Positions 23,201 to 34,900 of a stretch of DNA of 64,000 nt are shown piece by piece; the first letter of the stretch is position 1, and every line of letters starts with the position of its first letter. Made by a program: the position numbers and the translations under genes. This DNA comes from Actinostola sp. cb2023. Lineage: Eukaryota; Cnidaria; Anthozoa; Actiniaria; Actinostolidae. The DNA lies in contig JAUJYZ010001576.1 of the NCBI GenBank assembly GCA_033675265.1, forward strand, positions 618,434 through 682,433, written 5' to 3'. The notes under the pieces were generated by a model. That model was given only the letters and a program-made list of their open reading frames with translations, had not been told where the DNA came from and ran no database searches.

Positions 23201-23709
23201 TGAAATATACATTATACGTATTTCTCAGACATAGATTACATGTACCTGACAGATGATATCTTTATTGGTAAATCGAACCACCATACGATACTTTGGCGTA
23301 TTATACTTGTTCTTATCCTGAGTGATCAGTCGTTTACGGGCGAAATAGTCGGTTTTACCCTCTGAAGAAAATCAAGAGTTCATTGATCAGTATTTATTTC
23401 CGTAACACTCTACAATATCGCATCCAAACTCGATAGATCGGGAGGAATGCTACTAACCACGACGTCTCTTAAACTTGACTTGAAACCTTTTGAAGTAAGC
23501 TTTATTTTTGATCACCTTTACGAACCCCTGAGGACGAATGATTCGAAAACCACGTGAAAACGTGGCCTCAGAGAGCTACACGACACAACTACTGTACACT
23601 GCAAATTAAACCACTTTTACACCGTACAAGATACATTTGAACAAACTAAGAGAGGGCATATATGTTTATTTACAATTCTGTGTGTGTTTATTGAATGAAT
23701 TCTCACCAT
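17176..23709 (-). CDS. RPL5: 60S ribosomal protein L5 (uL18), 8 exons
   Basis: Minus-strand exons: 23707-23709, 23458-23527, 23246-23361, 21444-21578, 19698-19900, 18296-18473, 17651-17739 and 17176-17269. They join to 888 nt, i.e. 295 residues plus stop, against 297 in human. Recognisable blocks in order: [94 protein letters not shown] and a basic [12 protein letters not shown] tail. The family protein binds 5S rRNA with RPL11 in the large subunit, in cytoplasm and nucleolus. All introns are GT-AG and phases agree throughout. The first exon codes only the initiator Met, as in vertebrate RPL5. Introns hold several mobile elements, one touching the exon 5 donor, and a minisatellite that copies the exon 8 acceptor. 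The intact frame indicates a functional gene. Confidence 0.96.
17261..17570. repeat. 108-bp minisatellite spanning a splice acceptor
   Basis: Units begin CGATTGTGCCTAGAGATGAC at 17261, 17369 and 17477. The array starts in the first 9 nt of RPL5 exon 8 and fills most of intron 7, so the acceptor TCTCTAG|GCACAATCG exists three times on the minus strand. Confidence 0.95.
17651..17739 (-). CDS. RPL5: RPL5 exon 7
   Basis: 89 nt between TTGTTAG and GTAAAC; encodes [20 protein letters not shown] through KKDVITK plus two bases. Confidence 0.95.
18296..18473 (-). CDS. RPL5: RPL5 exon 6
   Basis: 178 nt between TTCACAG and GTAAGT; encodes [20 protein letters not shown] to [10 protein letters not shown]. 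Confidence 0.96.
19497..19691. mobile_element. 195-bp MITE abutting the RPL5 exon 5 donor
   Basis: The left end CAATAGGCGACTTGCATGAT and the right end (its reverse complement, with one mismatch) form TIRs; similarity extends about 60 bp through CAAGTACCAGAATGC. The right edge lies 6 nt from the exon, directly after the GTAAAG donor. I find no clear target-site duplication. Confidence 0.8.
19698..19900 (-). CDS. RPL5: RPL5 exon 5
   Basis: 203 nt after GCTTAG; encodes [13 protein letters not shown] to GGLDIPH plus two bases. The donor GTAAAG is followed at once by a MITE terminus. Confidence 0.95.
19980..20324. mobile_element. 345-bp foldback MITE in RPL5 intron 4
   Basis: Long TIRs (about 150 bp) beginning CTATGGATTTCACCGAAGTG on the left and CTACGGATTTCACTGAAGTG on the reversed right end. 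TA flanks at 19978-19979 and 20325-20326. Confidence 0.85.
20698..21030 (+). pseudogene. transposase-like zinc-finger exon remnant, antisense in RPL5 intron 4
   Basis: Three broken frames in order. 20698-20820 encodes a 40-residue peptide with QRSMHSFFG, matching the PCNA-binding PIP consensus QxxMxxFF. 20772-20963 gives [20 protein letters not shown] and [20 protein letters not shown], then YCREFQ. After a frameshift, [20 protein letters not shown] runs to a GGTAC donor-like site at 21031. From family knowledge, the W..K..WL.YD...IFCTYC...F.GT..F....L..H pattern is the TTF/BED-like zinc finger of ZNF862/KIAA1586-type, hAT-related proteins. The catalytic part is absent, so this is a dead fragment. 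Confidence 0.55.
21031..22547. other. RPL5 intron 3-4 remainder
   Basis: Apart from exon 4 (21444-21578) I see no supported element in this part of the introns. Confidence 0.35.
21444..21578 (-). CDS. RPL5: RPL5 exon 4
   Basis: 135 nt between TAACAG and GTAAGT; encodes [20 protein letters not shown] through LLLARR, phase 0. Confidence 0.95.
22548..22878. mobile_element. 331-bp MITE in RPL5 intron 3
   Basis: TIRs of about 150 bp, the left beginning CTATGAAAAGCACTAGAGTG and the right ending CACTAGTGATTTTCATAG. TA flanks on both sides (22546-22547 and 22879-22880). The inner arms share CAACGTTTCTTCTT. Confidence 0.8.
23246..23361 (-). CDS. RPL5: RPL5 exon 3
   Basis: 116 nt between CTTCAG and GTACAT; encodes [11 protein letters not shown] to TNKDIICQ, ending in phase 0. 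Confidence 0.95.
23458..23527 (-). CDS. RPL5: RPL5 exon 2
   Basis: 70 nt after CCTCAG; encodes residues 2-24 (GFVKVI...KRRR), with the donor GTTAGT, phase 1. Confidence 0.95.
23707..23709 (-). CDS. RPL5: RPL5 coding exon 1 (ATG only)
   Basis: AAAATG|GTGAGA: the donor directly follows the start codon. Confidence 0.9.
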
Positions 23710-23772
23710 TTTAGTGTTTATGGGCCGTTATTTTCGGACGAACCGAAAATATTTTAGGTTCAAAGATGGCCA

Positions 23773-23778
23773 GAAAGT
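23773..23778 (-). promoter_or_regulatory. candidate TCT initiator / 5' TOP start of RPL5
   Basis: The minus strand reads TTACTTTCTGG at about 23779-23770. A pyrimidine-flanked C followed by TTTCT fits the TCT initiator of ribosomal protein genes and would give a 5' TOP mRNA with a leader of about 68 nt before the ATG. No TATA box seen. Confidence 0.4.
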
Positions 23779-23937
23779 AAGAGGCACATTGTACTACGAC
23801 CCAGCTGCATGATGGGTTATTCTATAGACACGTGATGATCAGTTATACGAAAATGTACGAACAGTTTCCGATCATTTCCGAACAGTCGAGTAGCCGATGA
23901 GAACCACAGGAAGCCCAATATGAAATGTATATATATA

Positions 23938-24391
23938 CCTTATTACACTTTGTTTTCGCGACACTTTGTTTTCGCGATTTTGTTAAATTTGTAGAAACTG
24001 AGTCACTTGATTTTCGCGATTTCGCCGATAAACCAATCATTAAATACCTTCGTTTTTTGATTTAAAAACGAAAATAAACCAGACTATACTGTCGACTATA
24101 CTACGTATGAATATTTCTCTTATGCTAGTAATCATGGCACACCAGTTGGTAAAAACCTGCAAGGTACAATGTCTAGTGTTAGAAATAGTGATGTACAACT
24201 GCAACATAACGGTAACTTGGGCAAAGTGAAGGTGTACAACTTCCCAGAACTATTAATTAAAGGACTAATATATCAAAGCCGTATCGGTATGGGCACTTAA
24301 TTTTCGCGCATGCAAAATTTCACGACACTTAATTTTCGCGACATCAAATTTTCGCGAAATTAAAGTGTCGCGAAAATAAAGTGTAACAAGG
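23938..24391. mobile_element. 454-bp MITE with TTTTCGCGA subrepeats
   Basis: TIRs CCTTATTACACTTTGTTTTC and its inverted counterpart at the right (ending AAGTGTAACAAGG), with TA flanks at 23936-23937 and 24392-24393. Multiple TTTTCGCGA motifs lie near both ends, as expected for subterminal transposase-binding repeats. It lies about 160 bp upstream of the inferred RPL5 start site. Confidence 0.85.
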
Positions 24392-24683
24392 TATTCTATT
24401 CAACAAATTATACAGGAAACCCAACGGAGTTCACAATGGTTGAGGTTTTGCTTCGGTTACGGTTAAATTTGACACTCTGATCAAATAATTTTTTTTTGAC
24501 TTTTCAGTTCTCAATGCAAAAATAATAAAATAATAAAAATACAATACACTAAATCTCTACATAAAGCCTCACATGGCTTTTATCAAAGGTAAATGGTAAA
24601 AGTACTTTGACTTTGACCTCATTAGTGGTATCCTTATCCGTCAAAACCAGTTAGGAAGGGAATAATCGTCTCCTACGACTTAA

Positions 24684-25250
24684 ACTATCCTCTTCGCCAT
24701 TGTTCCTAGCCTCATTTGCAGGCGTTTTAGCGTCGGTCCTTCTCGAGGCTAATGATTAATTATTGAAAGCAAAAGTTCTTCGTCTCTTTACGGGTTTTGG
24801 GAGGTCTTGCGGGACGCGCACAGGGAGCCCAACATGATACGTATTGCGTCTACCACAGGAAACCCATCAAAAATAAGTAGCCTCAGAAGAAATGGTTGGG
24901 TTGCCTGTGCTCAGACTACCGTTTGCATGGAGAGATACCAACATAATGAGCAACATTTGTGAACTGACAGCTGTCAATCAAAATCATAAATTCTCGTGAT
25001 CATAAAAAATGAATACAATCTGGACAGCATGTCCTTATATGGATCGTTGGTGATCCGATAACACATTCCTCAACTACCATAGTTATCTCTTGCTGTTATA
25101 AACCTCTTGAAATCCAACTCTTTTCATCTTCATTACCAAACTCACATCTTTGCAATACTAATAATATAAATAAAGAATTAACAAAATTAATATATTATTA
25201 ATAAAAGTAATTAACCAGCCAAACAACTGGAAAGACTTCCTTTTGAAACA
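24684..25250 (+). repeat. 567-bp segment, copy 1
   Basis: Matches 28668-29234 base for base apart from one mismatch that I saw (ACTAATAATA versus ACTAAAAATA), with no indels. A diverged relative lies at 41285-41530. Confidence 0.95.
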
Positions 25251-26067
25251 AATAGTCAGTATATACTCGTGATGGAATCGCGAAAGAGACAAACAACTAC
25301 GACGTCCAAGAGAAGGATATATGTACACGCTGCTTGGGGCGAAGCTTTCGGCGTCTTTCTCACCTCGTACGTACAAATTAACAACAAACAAATCGCAACA
25401 TGGACTTAAACTATCTTTTTTCCGATCCCTTTATCTAGGGAACGGTTTTTCAGGCATTTCTTTACGAATTGTGCGATGTTCGTGAGCATGATGAAAGCAA
25501 GCCGTAAATCAAACTGTGTTGCCGCAGAAGATGTTGCTGGATTGGGAAACTGATCACTCTCTGTAGCTTCACAATGTCTCTTGTTAGGCAAAAGAGTCAA
25601 ACTTTATTGAAAAAGTCCCCCACTTCCACCGTCATTTAACTTCAGAGTTCATTTAATCAAGAACAATTCTATTTCTGAGAAAATGCGCGTTTATTCAGTG
25701 CAACATTTGATGGCGCGCGCTCGATTACACTAGTGGCCATGTTGCACGAGAAATATGATCTACTACAACAGGCTACACAAATAAACGTGAATGAGATCAA
25801 TAGACATGGCTTCTTCACTTCTATTCAAATTGATTTTTTAAGAAAACCTTAAGAACTGGTTGCAGGCAAATGAGATTTTGAAAACCTTACACAATATCAT
25901 TGTACTGCATGAAATTTGTCTGATGATGTTCCTTGGTATTTGATTTACAAATGATCAAAGTTCGCTTCTTTTGTAGTGAGAAAATATTACTGATGCGATC
26001 TAGAACAGTCCATTATTATAACAAGGCAAATAATTAATAGAAAACCTGCTGAAGACCTTCGAATCCG
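25251..26067. other. no gene seen
   Basis: Unique-looking sequence between two duplicated segments. No supported ORF. Confidence 0.4.
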
Positions 26068-28355
26068 GCTATCAACCATGTTGGGTTCAGCAACACTAGA
26101 AATCTCGCAACCTTCTTTCGTTGAAACATCGACATTCCATGAACAAATAATAAATCCAAACCATTTCCAGAGTTAAACGGAAATCCTATCTTTCTTCAAA
26201 TGACTTCCGTGTACAGTTGTAGATACTTGAGTTATGTACTATTACTTGATGGTTAAGTTAAGATTTCTATGCATGTTGAAAGTAGGATGGCGACAAGAGG
26301 ACACGATGGCGTCCATTGCCCTACTCGGCAACAATGTCGTGTTATGATCATTCAAAATATTTTAATGTTATTCTTGCGTGTTTTAATAGCAAAACTAGTG
26401 CTGGAAAATGATAGAGGTTTGACTCTCTTCTCTGGAAACTATACATCAGTGTCTATAATATATATTTTACTCATAATTAGCAGCAATGTAGCGGATACAG
26501 CCATGCCAGAAATCTAAAACACATGCAGAGAGATCTAGAAAGGCACACAACCTGGCGAGAGAGTTTGTTGTTTTGTTTTATATTCAATTATCAGTACGAC
26601 ATTCACAAAGACGTGATGCAAAGAAAAGAAAAGTAATCACTACACAGTAAAAGCACAAACACAAACCAAGCGCAAAGACAAGCACAAGAGGCCTTATTTC
26701 AGTGTGATAACGGCCTGGTGCAAGCATGCAGTATAGGCACTTGGATCAATACCAGGCTTTAGAGACAAAAAGCGCAATTCAGGACAGTTTCTTTGCCGAT
26801 TTTACTGGACGTTAGATTGATAGTCACATCAAACTAGAGACTACCACTTCTATGTCTTAGAAATAATGCTATCTCTCACTTGTGCAGACGACAACACAAA
26901 TTCGAGGAGGAATTTGATAAAACTAATGGATCACAAAAACAAAAACGCACAAAAACAAATTTCATCTTCAACAAGAAGTGTGTAGCGAGCAAAGTATAAC
27001 GAGTCGCCGGCCTTGAAAAGTTGTAAGGTAGAAAACTAACGTATGCTTAGTTTAACTTATTCATACAATAGCATGTTAGTGAACTATATTATCGATCATT
27101 GAATACATCAGTTTTCAACTATTGTGTAGCTTTGCGCAACTTAGTTATCTGTGGCGGAACGTTGTGATCGCAATATTTAATAATTACTTACGACATACCA
27201 ATAGCAATACACTCATTGAGGTAGTTTAGATGTTGGTTGGTAGAATATCAACCATCATCACCGTCAACGTATAGTCCACTGTATTAAGTGTATGATGCAC
27301 TGCCAACACTAGTTTAGAAACACTACCACCATTACATGCACGTAAAGCTAGCAAGGCCATGTCGTCTCTCAATCTCTTAGTGAAATAACTGCGTACAACG
27401 ATCATACATACATAAACTTTATTAACGTGTCAGACTTCTAGCATACCACAAGTGGTACACATGACCTTATTTACAGTACTACAAATGAACCAAAGACCGC
27501 AGTGTTTCAAAGGGCATGCAACTCAGTAATAACCGATACAACTTGTTTCCTTTAGTACCAAATTGGTAGCTGAATTATAGTTATTCACATGTGCACTCAG
27601 CATCCTATGAGAGTGTAGTCGAGTCAGTAAGTTCTTTCCGTAAACAGCTACAGAATCTTGACCTAACTAACTCCACTCCTTGAGTTGATAACTAGTGGCA
27701 GCCCGACTTAATGGACAAATATTACTTTTACTGATAGTTTAGCTCTATTAACGACGACATTCAAGCCAAAAGTTATCGTGTCTACGATTAAAATCAAAGC
27801 TAGAAGGCTTGTGGGGTCGTGTACAAAACAATTAATGAAAATTGTTTGGCAAAGCAGGAAGGCGTACAAGAGTTCGACGACAAACTTTCTCCAATAGTTA
27901 CCTACTTAATTGTCTTAGTCACTCCACCTCGATTGCCTGCCCTGGCGGAAAGGTGATTCATAAAAATGAAACATTCAGCTAGGGTTCCTTGAAGCCGGAG
28001 TACGCGCACATAGAGTTCGTGGTACTGTGTACTTATTTGCCGCGAAACCGTCTTGATTCCCTCAACTATCTGATATGAAAGTATCTTAATTAGTGCTACT
28101 GAGGTGCTTACTGATAAAGAGTATACAGCATACGTGTGTGGCATAATAGTTCTGTAATTACGGATGTGTGTACCAGGAAATACCCGATAAATCATGGTCA
28201 CAATTTCCTGAAACAAGTCAGCCAATATGATTAATGGCTGACAAGTTTCCTGTATAAAGATGTATAACGGAATGGCCTGCCAGTTCGACGGCCCAGAATG
28301 ACCAGAGGCTATGTACCGTGAAAAGGGTTTGGATTTATAAGTAAATGTCATTAAC
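26068..28355 (+). repeat. 2.2-kb duplicated segment, copy A
   Basis: Near-identical to 45307-47433 in the same orientation, from GCTATCAAC to GTCATTAAC. A contains about 170 bp (around 27200-27360) missing from B; B has a GTT microsatellite and a short insertion absent from A. A diverged, internally deleted third copy is at 43330-44195. Confidence 0.9.
27902..28351 (-). CDS. hypothetical ORF in duplicated segment A
   Basis: 149-codon frame, hydrophobic in the middle (IPLYIFIQETCQPLIILADL). Most of it is also open in copy B with a few amino-acid changes, but the C-termini differ. No recognised domain. The conservation follows from the near-identity of the DNA, so it is weak evidence for a real gene. 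Confidence 0.2.
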   Translation of the reverse strand: MTFTYKSKPFSRYIASGHSGPSNWQAIPLYIFIQETCQPLIILADLFQEIVTMIYRVFPGTHIRNYRTIMPHTYAVYSLSVSTSVALIKILSYQIVEGIKTVSRQISTQYHELYVRVLRLQGTLAECFIFMNHLSARAGNRGGVTKTIK

Positions 28356-28635
28356 TTGTGATCAAAAGCTTAATTGACCCGGTCTCTTGACATTAATATT
28401 CTCCTGAAAAGAAGAACAAATCAAGATGTTTGGGAAGTTGTACCTTAAAACAGGTCAGTAATGCCGGATGTGCTTTACTGCGTTTGCCATGTTAGTGCGA
28501 CAGAGGTAATAATGTAGTTTAGTTTATTTATCGATTGTGACAGAAACAACTCAGTGCTGGACATCAAAACGTTTTGAAATTGAACACTAGTCCTTCAATA
28601 ACTTTAGTCAAGTCTGGTTTTCACTAGCGACACAA

Positions 28636-28667
<32 letters not shown>
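28356..28667. other. flank of hexamer array
   Basis: Ends with TCTGGTTTTCACTAGCGACA and a short GCACAG run, resembling 47977-48003. This looks like the terminus of a MITE-type element with hexamer repeats inside. Confidence 0.4.
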
Positions 28668-29518
<851 letters not shown>

Positions 29519-29915
29519 CAGTCCTTGACTGTGTTTTACCCTCAGTAAATAAAGCTTTTGGTTACTATTATTATATTATACTATATTAATTGCTCCGTAC
29601 GTACGTTATAGGAGGACCACAAGTACATCAGTCCATGACTGTGTTTTACCCTCAGTAAATAAAGTTGGTTACTATTATTATATTATACTATATTAATTGC
29701 GTCGTACGTACGTTATAGGAGGACCACAAGTACATCAGTCCATGACTGTGTTTTATCCTCAGTAAATAAAGTTGGTTACTATTATTATATTATACTATAT
29801 TAATTGCTCCGTACGTACGTTATAGGAGGACCACAAGTACATCAGTACATGACTGTGTTTTACCCTCAGTAAATAAAGTTGGTTACTATTATTATATTAT
29901 ACTATATTATACTAA
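29519..29915. repeat. 107-bp satellite, short array (about 4 copies)
   Basis: The unit includes CAGTAAATAAAGTTGGTTAC, an AT-rich TATTATATTATACTATATT tract and CCGTACGTACGTTATAGGAG. Same family as the large array at 48570-55316. Confidence 0.95.
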
Positions 29916-30061
29916 GTGCAGCAAGCTATTATTTAAAAACTGCATGTCGATCGTATCGTTCAGTATGAAACATATTCAGCATAAAATGATGATATAATAT
30001 AGTTTTCAAAGAACATGTTGAAATTGTCTCTAGTTGAAGCTACTTTTGTTAAGCGGTTCAT

Positions 30062-30062
30062 C

Positions 30063-30097
<35 letters not shown>

Positions 30098-30216
30098 AAT
30101 GCTGCTGCTGCTGCTGCTGTTGTTGTTGTTGCTGCTATTTGTTGCTGCTGTGCTGTTGTTGTTGTTGTTGCTGCTGTTGTCAGTACTGTTGTTGTTGTTG
30201 CTGCTGTTGTTGCTGC

Positions 30217-30256
<40 letters not shown>
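30062..30256. repeat. (GTT)n / (GCT)n microsatellite
   Basis: Imperfect trinucleotide repeat. The Leu-, Asn- and Gln-rich frames are artefacts. Confidence 0.95.
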
Positions 30257-30342
30257 CACGTTGTTCATGATAAAAAGATGACAATGATAACGTTGCAGTA
30301 TGAAACAATTCAGACCAAAATGATGATAATACAGACCAAAGA

Positions 30343-30942
30343 CACACCAACAGACCAACAGACCAACAGACCAAGCGGACCACTTGTTGACCAACAGACC
30401 AACAGACCAACAGACCAACAGACCAACAGACCAACAGACCAACAGCTGCTGCTGCTGTTGACCAACAGACCAACAGACCAACAGACCAACAGACCAACAG
30501 ACCAACAGACCAACAGACCAACAGACCAACAGACCAACCAACAGACCAACAGCTGTTGTGTTGTTGTTGTTGACCAACAGACCAACAGACCAACCTGCTG
30601 ACCAACAGACCAACAGACAACAGACCAACAGACCAACAGACCAACAGACCAACAGACCAACAGACCAACAGACCAACAGACCAACAGACCAACAGACCAA
30701 CAGACCAACAGACCAACAGACCAACAGACCAACAGACCAACAGACCAACAGACCAACAGACCAACAGACCAACAGACCAACAGACCAACAGACCAACAGA
30801 CCAACAGACCAACAGACCAACAGACCAACAGACCAACAGACCAACAGACCAACAGACCAACAGACCAACAGACCAACAGACCAACAGACCAACAGACCAA
30901 CAGACCAACAGACCAACAGACCAACAGACCAACAGACCAACA
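30343..30942. repeat. 8-bp repeat (GACCAACA)n
   Basis: About 70 units, interrupted near 30440 and 30550 by short CTG/GTT runs. All overlapping frames (DQQTNRPT, LLVCWSVG) are artefacts of the 8-bp period. Confidence 0.97.
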
Positions 30943-31954
30943 TTTACTAGGAATATCAACTGACAGTAAAAAATAAATGTCTGAGCTGCGTAGAGACGTT
31001 CGAGAGGAGATTATATAACAATCTTATTTTGTTGATTGTCGCCACTTTTACGAGGAAAGAAGGCAGACACTTGAGTACGACACTAGAAGGTCAGCGCCCG
31101 CATCAATGCGTACAACAGTGTTGTTATCTCTGAAATTCGTTATATCGTAGGATCACACCTTACCATTAGCAATAATGCGCGCAGTAATTGCAGATGTTGA
31201 TGATGTTCTATCGAAATTAGCGTTTAATCTGAGAATAGATCAAACACGAGAATTATTGGGTTGAGGAAAAAAAACAACAGGCGCAGCCAATTGTTTGTGT
31301 TTGATATAGCTTCTCAAACCATTAATAATTCTTGGAGAAATTCAAAGAAACAAATTGAGAAAATAACCATCGTAAATTTGAGTGCGCAATTCTTTGGATT
31401 GGCGTTACCGCATTTTTGATCGGGGTGTTGGTTCTAGGTTGTAGTTCCCTAAGATCACACCTCCCTGGTTCTACCTTACCAATACCAACCAAGACACTCA
31501 TTGAAGACTCTCACTTTGTAAATCTTATTGTTTTGAATCAAGATAAATCTTTTAAGATCAAAATATATGATCAACATCATGGCATCGTCAGCGAGTAATT
31601 TCAAGTGTTTGTGGAATGTCGTTCAGATATGACGCCAAACTACCATCTAAGGGGTGTAGAGCAACATCACCGGGTTAGCGCCTCGTACCAGTGAAATCCT
31701 TCTTTGAGGTCCTTAAACCGACAGATCTTAAGAGTGGAATCTGAGAATAGGTCTTGTTGCAGATATCTGATCATGAGTGATGACTCGTGTCACATTAATG
31801 AATAATTGACAGTGCAGTAGTATAAGGGCCCCCAACACGTCCACATATAAATTGATATGTAGGATCTTCATGTCGGATGACATTAGTAACTGAATCTGAT
31901 CGATTAGAAAATGTTTTACATATAGAAAGGGGATTTGGTGATTCACTTGATTGG
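30943..31954. other. no gene seen
   Basis: About 1 kb between two tandem arrays with no supported feature. Confidence 0.4.
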
Positions 31955-34900
31955 ACATGTCATATACCGTAGTGGCACCGGATAACCTCGCAACGGCCGA
32001 TAACACTGCCCACGAACGCACCTTTGCGCGCTTTTGCTCTGGCGACATGTTATATACCGTATTGGCACCGGATAACCTCGCAACGGCCGATAACACTCTC
32101 CACGCACCTTTGCGTGCTTTTGGACTGGCGACAAGTTATATACGGCAGTGGCACCGGATAACCTCGCAACTGCCGATAGCACTGCCCACGCACGCACCTT
32201 TGCGCGCTTTTGGACTGGCGACATGTTATATACCGCAGTGGCACCGGATAACCTCGCAACGGCCGATAACACTCTCCACGCACCTTTACGCGCCTTTGGA
32301 CTGGCGTCATGTTATATACGGTAGTGGCACCGGATAACTTCGCAACGGCCGATAACACTCTCCACGCACCTTTGCGCGCCTTTGGACTGGCGACATGTTA
32401 TATACCGTAGTGGCACCGGATAACCTCGCAACTGCCGATAGCACTGCCCACGCACGCACCTTTGCGCGCTTTTGGACTGGCGACATGTTATATACCGTAT
32501 AGTGGCACCGGATAACCTCGCAACGGCCGATAACACTGCCCACGTACCTTTGCGCGCCTTTGGACTGGCGACATGCTATATACGGTAGCTAATTGGCACC
32601 GGATAACCTCGCAACTGCCGATAGCACTGCCCACGTACGCACCTTTCCGCGCTTTTGGACTGGCGACATGTTATATACCGTATAGTGGCACCGGATAACC
32701 TCGCAACGGCCGATAACACTGCCCACGTACCTTTGCGCGCCTTTGGACTGGCGACATGTTATATACCGTAGTGGCACCGGATAACCTCGCAACGGCCGAT
32801 AACACTCTACACGCACCTTTGCACGCTTTTGGACTGGCGACATGTTATATACCGTAGTGGCACCGGATAACCTCGCAACGGCCGATGACACTCTCGACGT
32901 ACCTTTGCGCGCCTTTGGACTGGCGACATGTTATATACCGTAGTGGCACCGGCTAACCTCGCAACTGCCGATAACACTCTCCACGCACCTTTGCGCGCCT
33001 TTGGACTGGCGACTTGTTATATACGGTAATGGCACCGGATATCCTCGCAACGGCCGATAACACTCTCCACGCACCTTTGCGCGCCTTTGGACTGGCGATA
33101 TGTTATATACGGTAATGGCACCGGATAACCTCGCAACGGCCGATAACACTCTCCACGCACCTTTGCGCGCCTTTGGACTGGCGACATGTTATATACGATA
33201 GTGCCACCGGATAACCTCGCAACTGCCGATAACACTCTCCACGTACCTTTGCGCGCTTTTGGACTGGCGACATGTTATATACCGTAGCTAAATGGCACCG
33301 GATAACCTCGCAACGGCCGATAACAATCTCCACGCACCTTTGCGCGCTTTTGGACTGGCGACATGTTATATACTGTAGTGGCACCGGATAACCTCGCAAC
33401 CGCCGATAACACTCTCCACGCACCTTTGCGCGCCTTTGGACTGGCGACATGTTATATACGGTAGTGGCACCGGATAACGTCGCAACGGCCGATAACACTC
33501 TCCACGCACCTTTGCGCGCCTTTGTGATGGCGACATGTTATATACCGTTGTGGCACCGGATAACCTAGCAACTGCCGATAGCACTGCCCTCGCACGCACC
33601 TTTGCGTGCTTTTGGACTGACGACATGTTATATACCGTAAAGGCACCGGATAACCTCTCAACGGCCGATAACACTCTCCACGCACCTTTGCGCGCCTTTG
33701 GACTGGAGACATGTTATATACCGTAGTGGCACCGGATAACCTCGCATCTGCCGATAGCACTGCCCACGCACGCACCTTTCCGCGCTTTTGGACTGGCGAC
33801 ATGTTATATACCGTATAGTGGCACCGGTTAACCTCGCAACGGCCGATAACACTGCCCACGTACCTTTGCGCGCCTTTGGACTGGCGACATGTTATATACC
33901 GTAGTGGCACCTGATAACCTCGCAACGGCCGATAACACTCTCCACGTACCTTTGCGCGCTTTTGGACTGGCGACATGTTATATACGGTAGTGGCACCTGA
34001 TAACCTCGCAACTGCCGATAACACTCTCCACGCACCTTTGCGCGCCTTTGGACTGGCGACATGTTATATACGGTAGTGGCACCGGATAACCTCGCAACGG
34101 CCGATAACACTCTCCACGCACCTTTGCGCGCCTTTGGACTGGCGACATGTTATATACGATAGTGGTACCGGATAACCTCGCAACTGCCGATAACACTCTC
34201 CACGTACCTTTGCGCGCTTTTGGACTGGCGACATGTTATATACCGTAGTAGTGGCACCGGATAACCTCGCAACGGCCGATAACAATCTCCACGCACCTTT
34301 GCGCGCTTTTGGACTGGCGACATGTTATATACTGTAGTGGCACCGGATAACCTCGCAACCGCCGATAACACTCTCCACGCACCTTTGCGCGCCTTTGGAC
34401 TGGCGACATGTTATATACGGTAGTGGCACCGGATAACCTCGCAACGGCCGATAACACTCTCCACGCACCTTTGCGCGCTTTTGGTCTGGCGACATGTTAT
34501 ATACGATAGTGGCACCGGATAACCTCGCAACTGCCGATAACACTCTCCACGTACCTTTGCGCGCTTTTGGACTGGCGACATGTTATATACTATAGTAGCA
34601 CCGGATAACCTCGCAACTGCCGATAACACTCTCCACGTACCTTTGCGCGCTTTTGGACTGGCGACATGTTATATACGATAGTGGCACCGGATAACCTCGC
34701 AACTGCCGATAACACTCTCCACGCACCTTTGCGCGCCTTTGGACTGGCGACATGTTATATACCGTAGTGGCACCTGATAACCTCGCAACGGCCGATAACA
34801 CTCTCCACGTACCTTTGCGCGCTTTTGGACTGGCGACATGTTATATACTGTAGTGGCACCGGATAACCTCGCAACCGCCGATAACACTCTCCACGCACCT

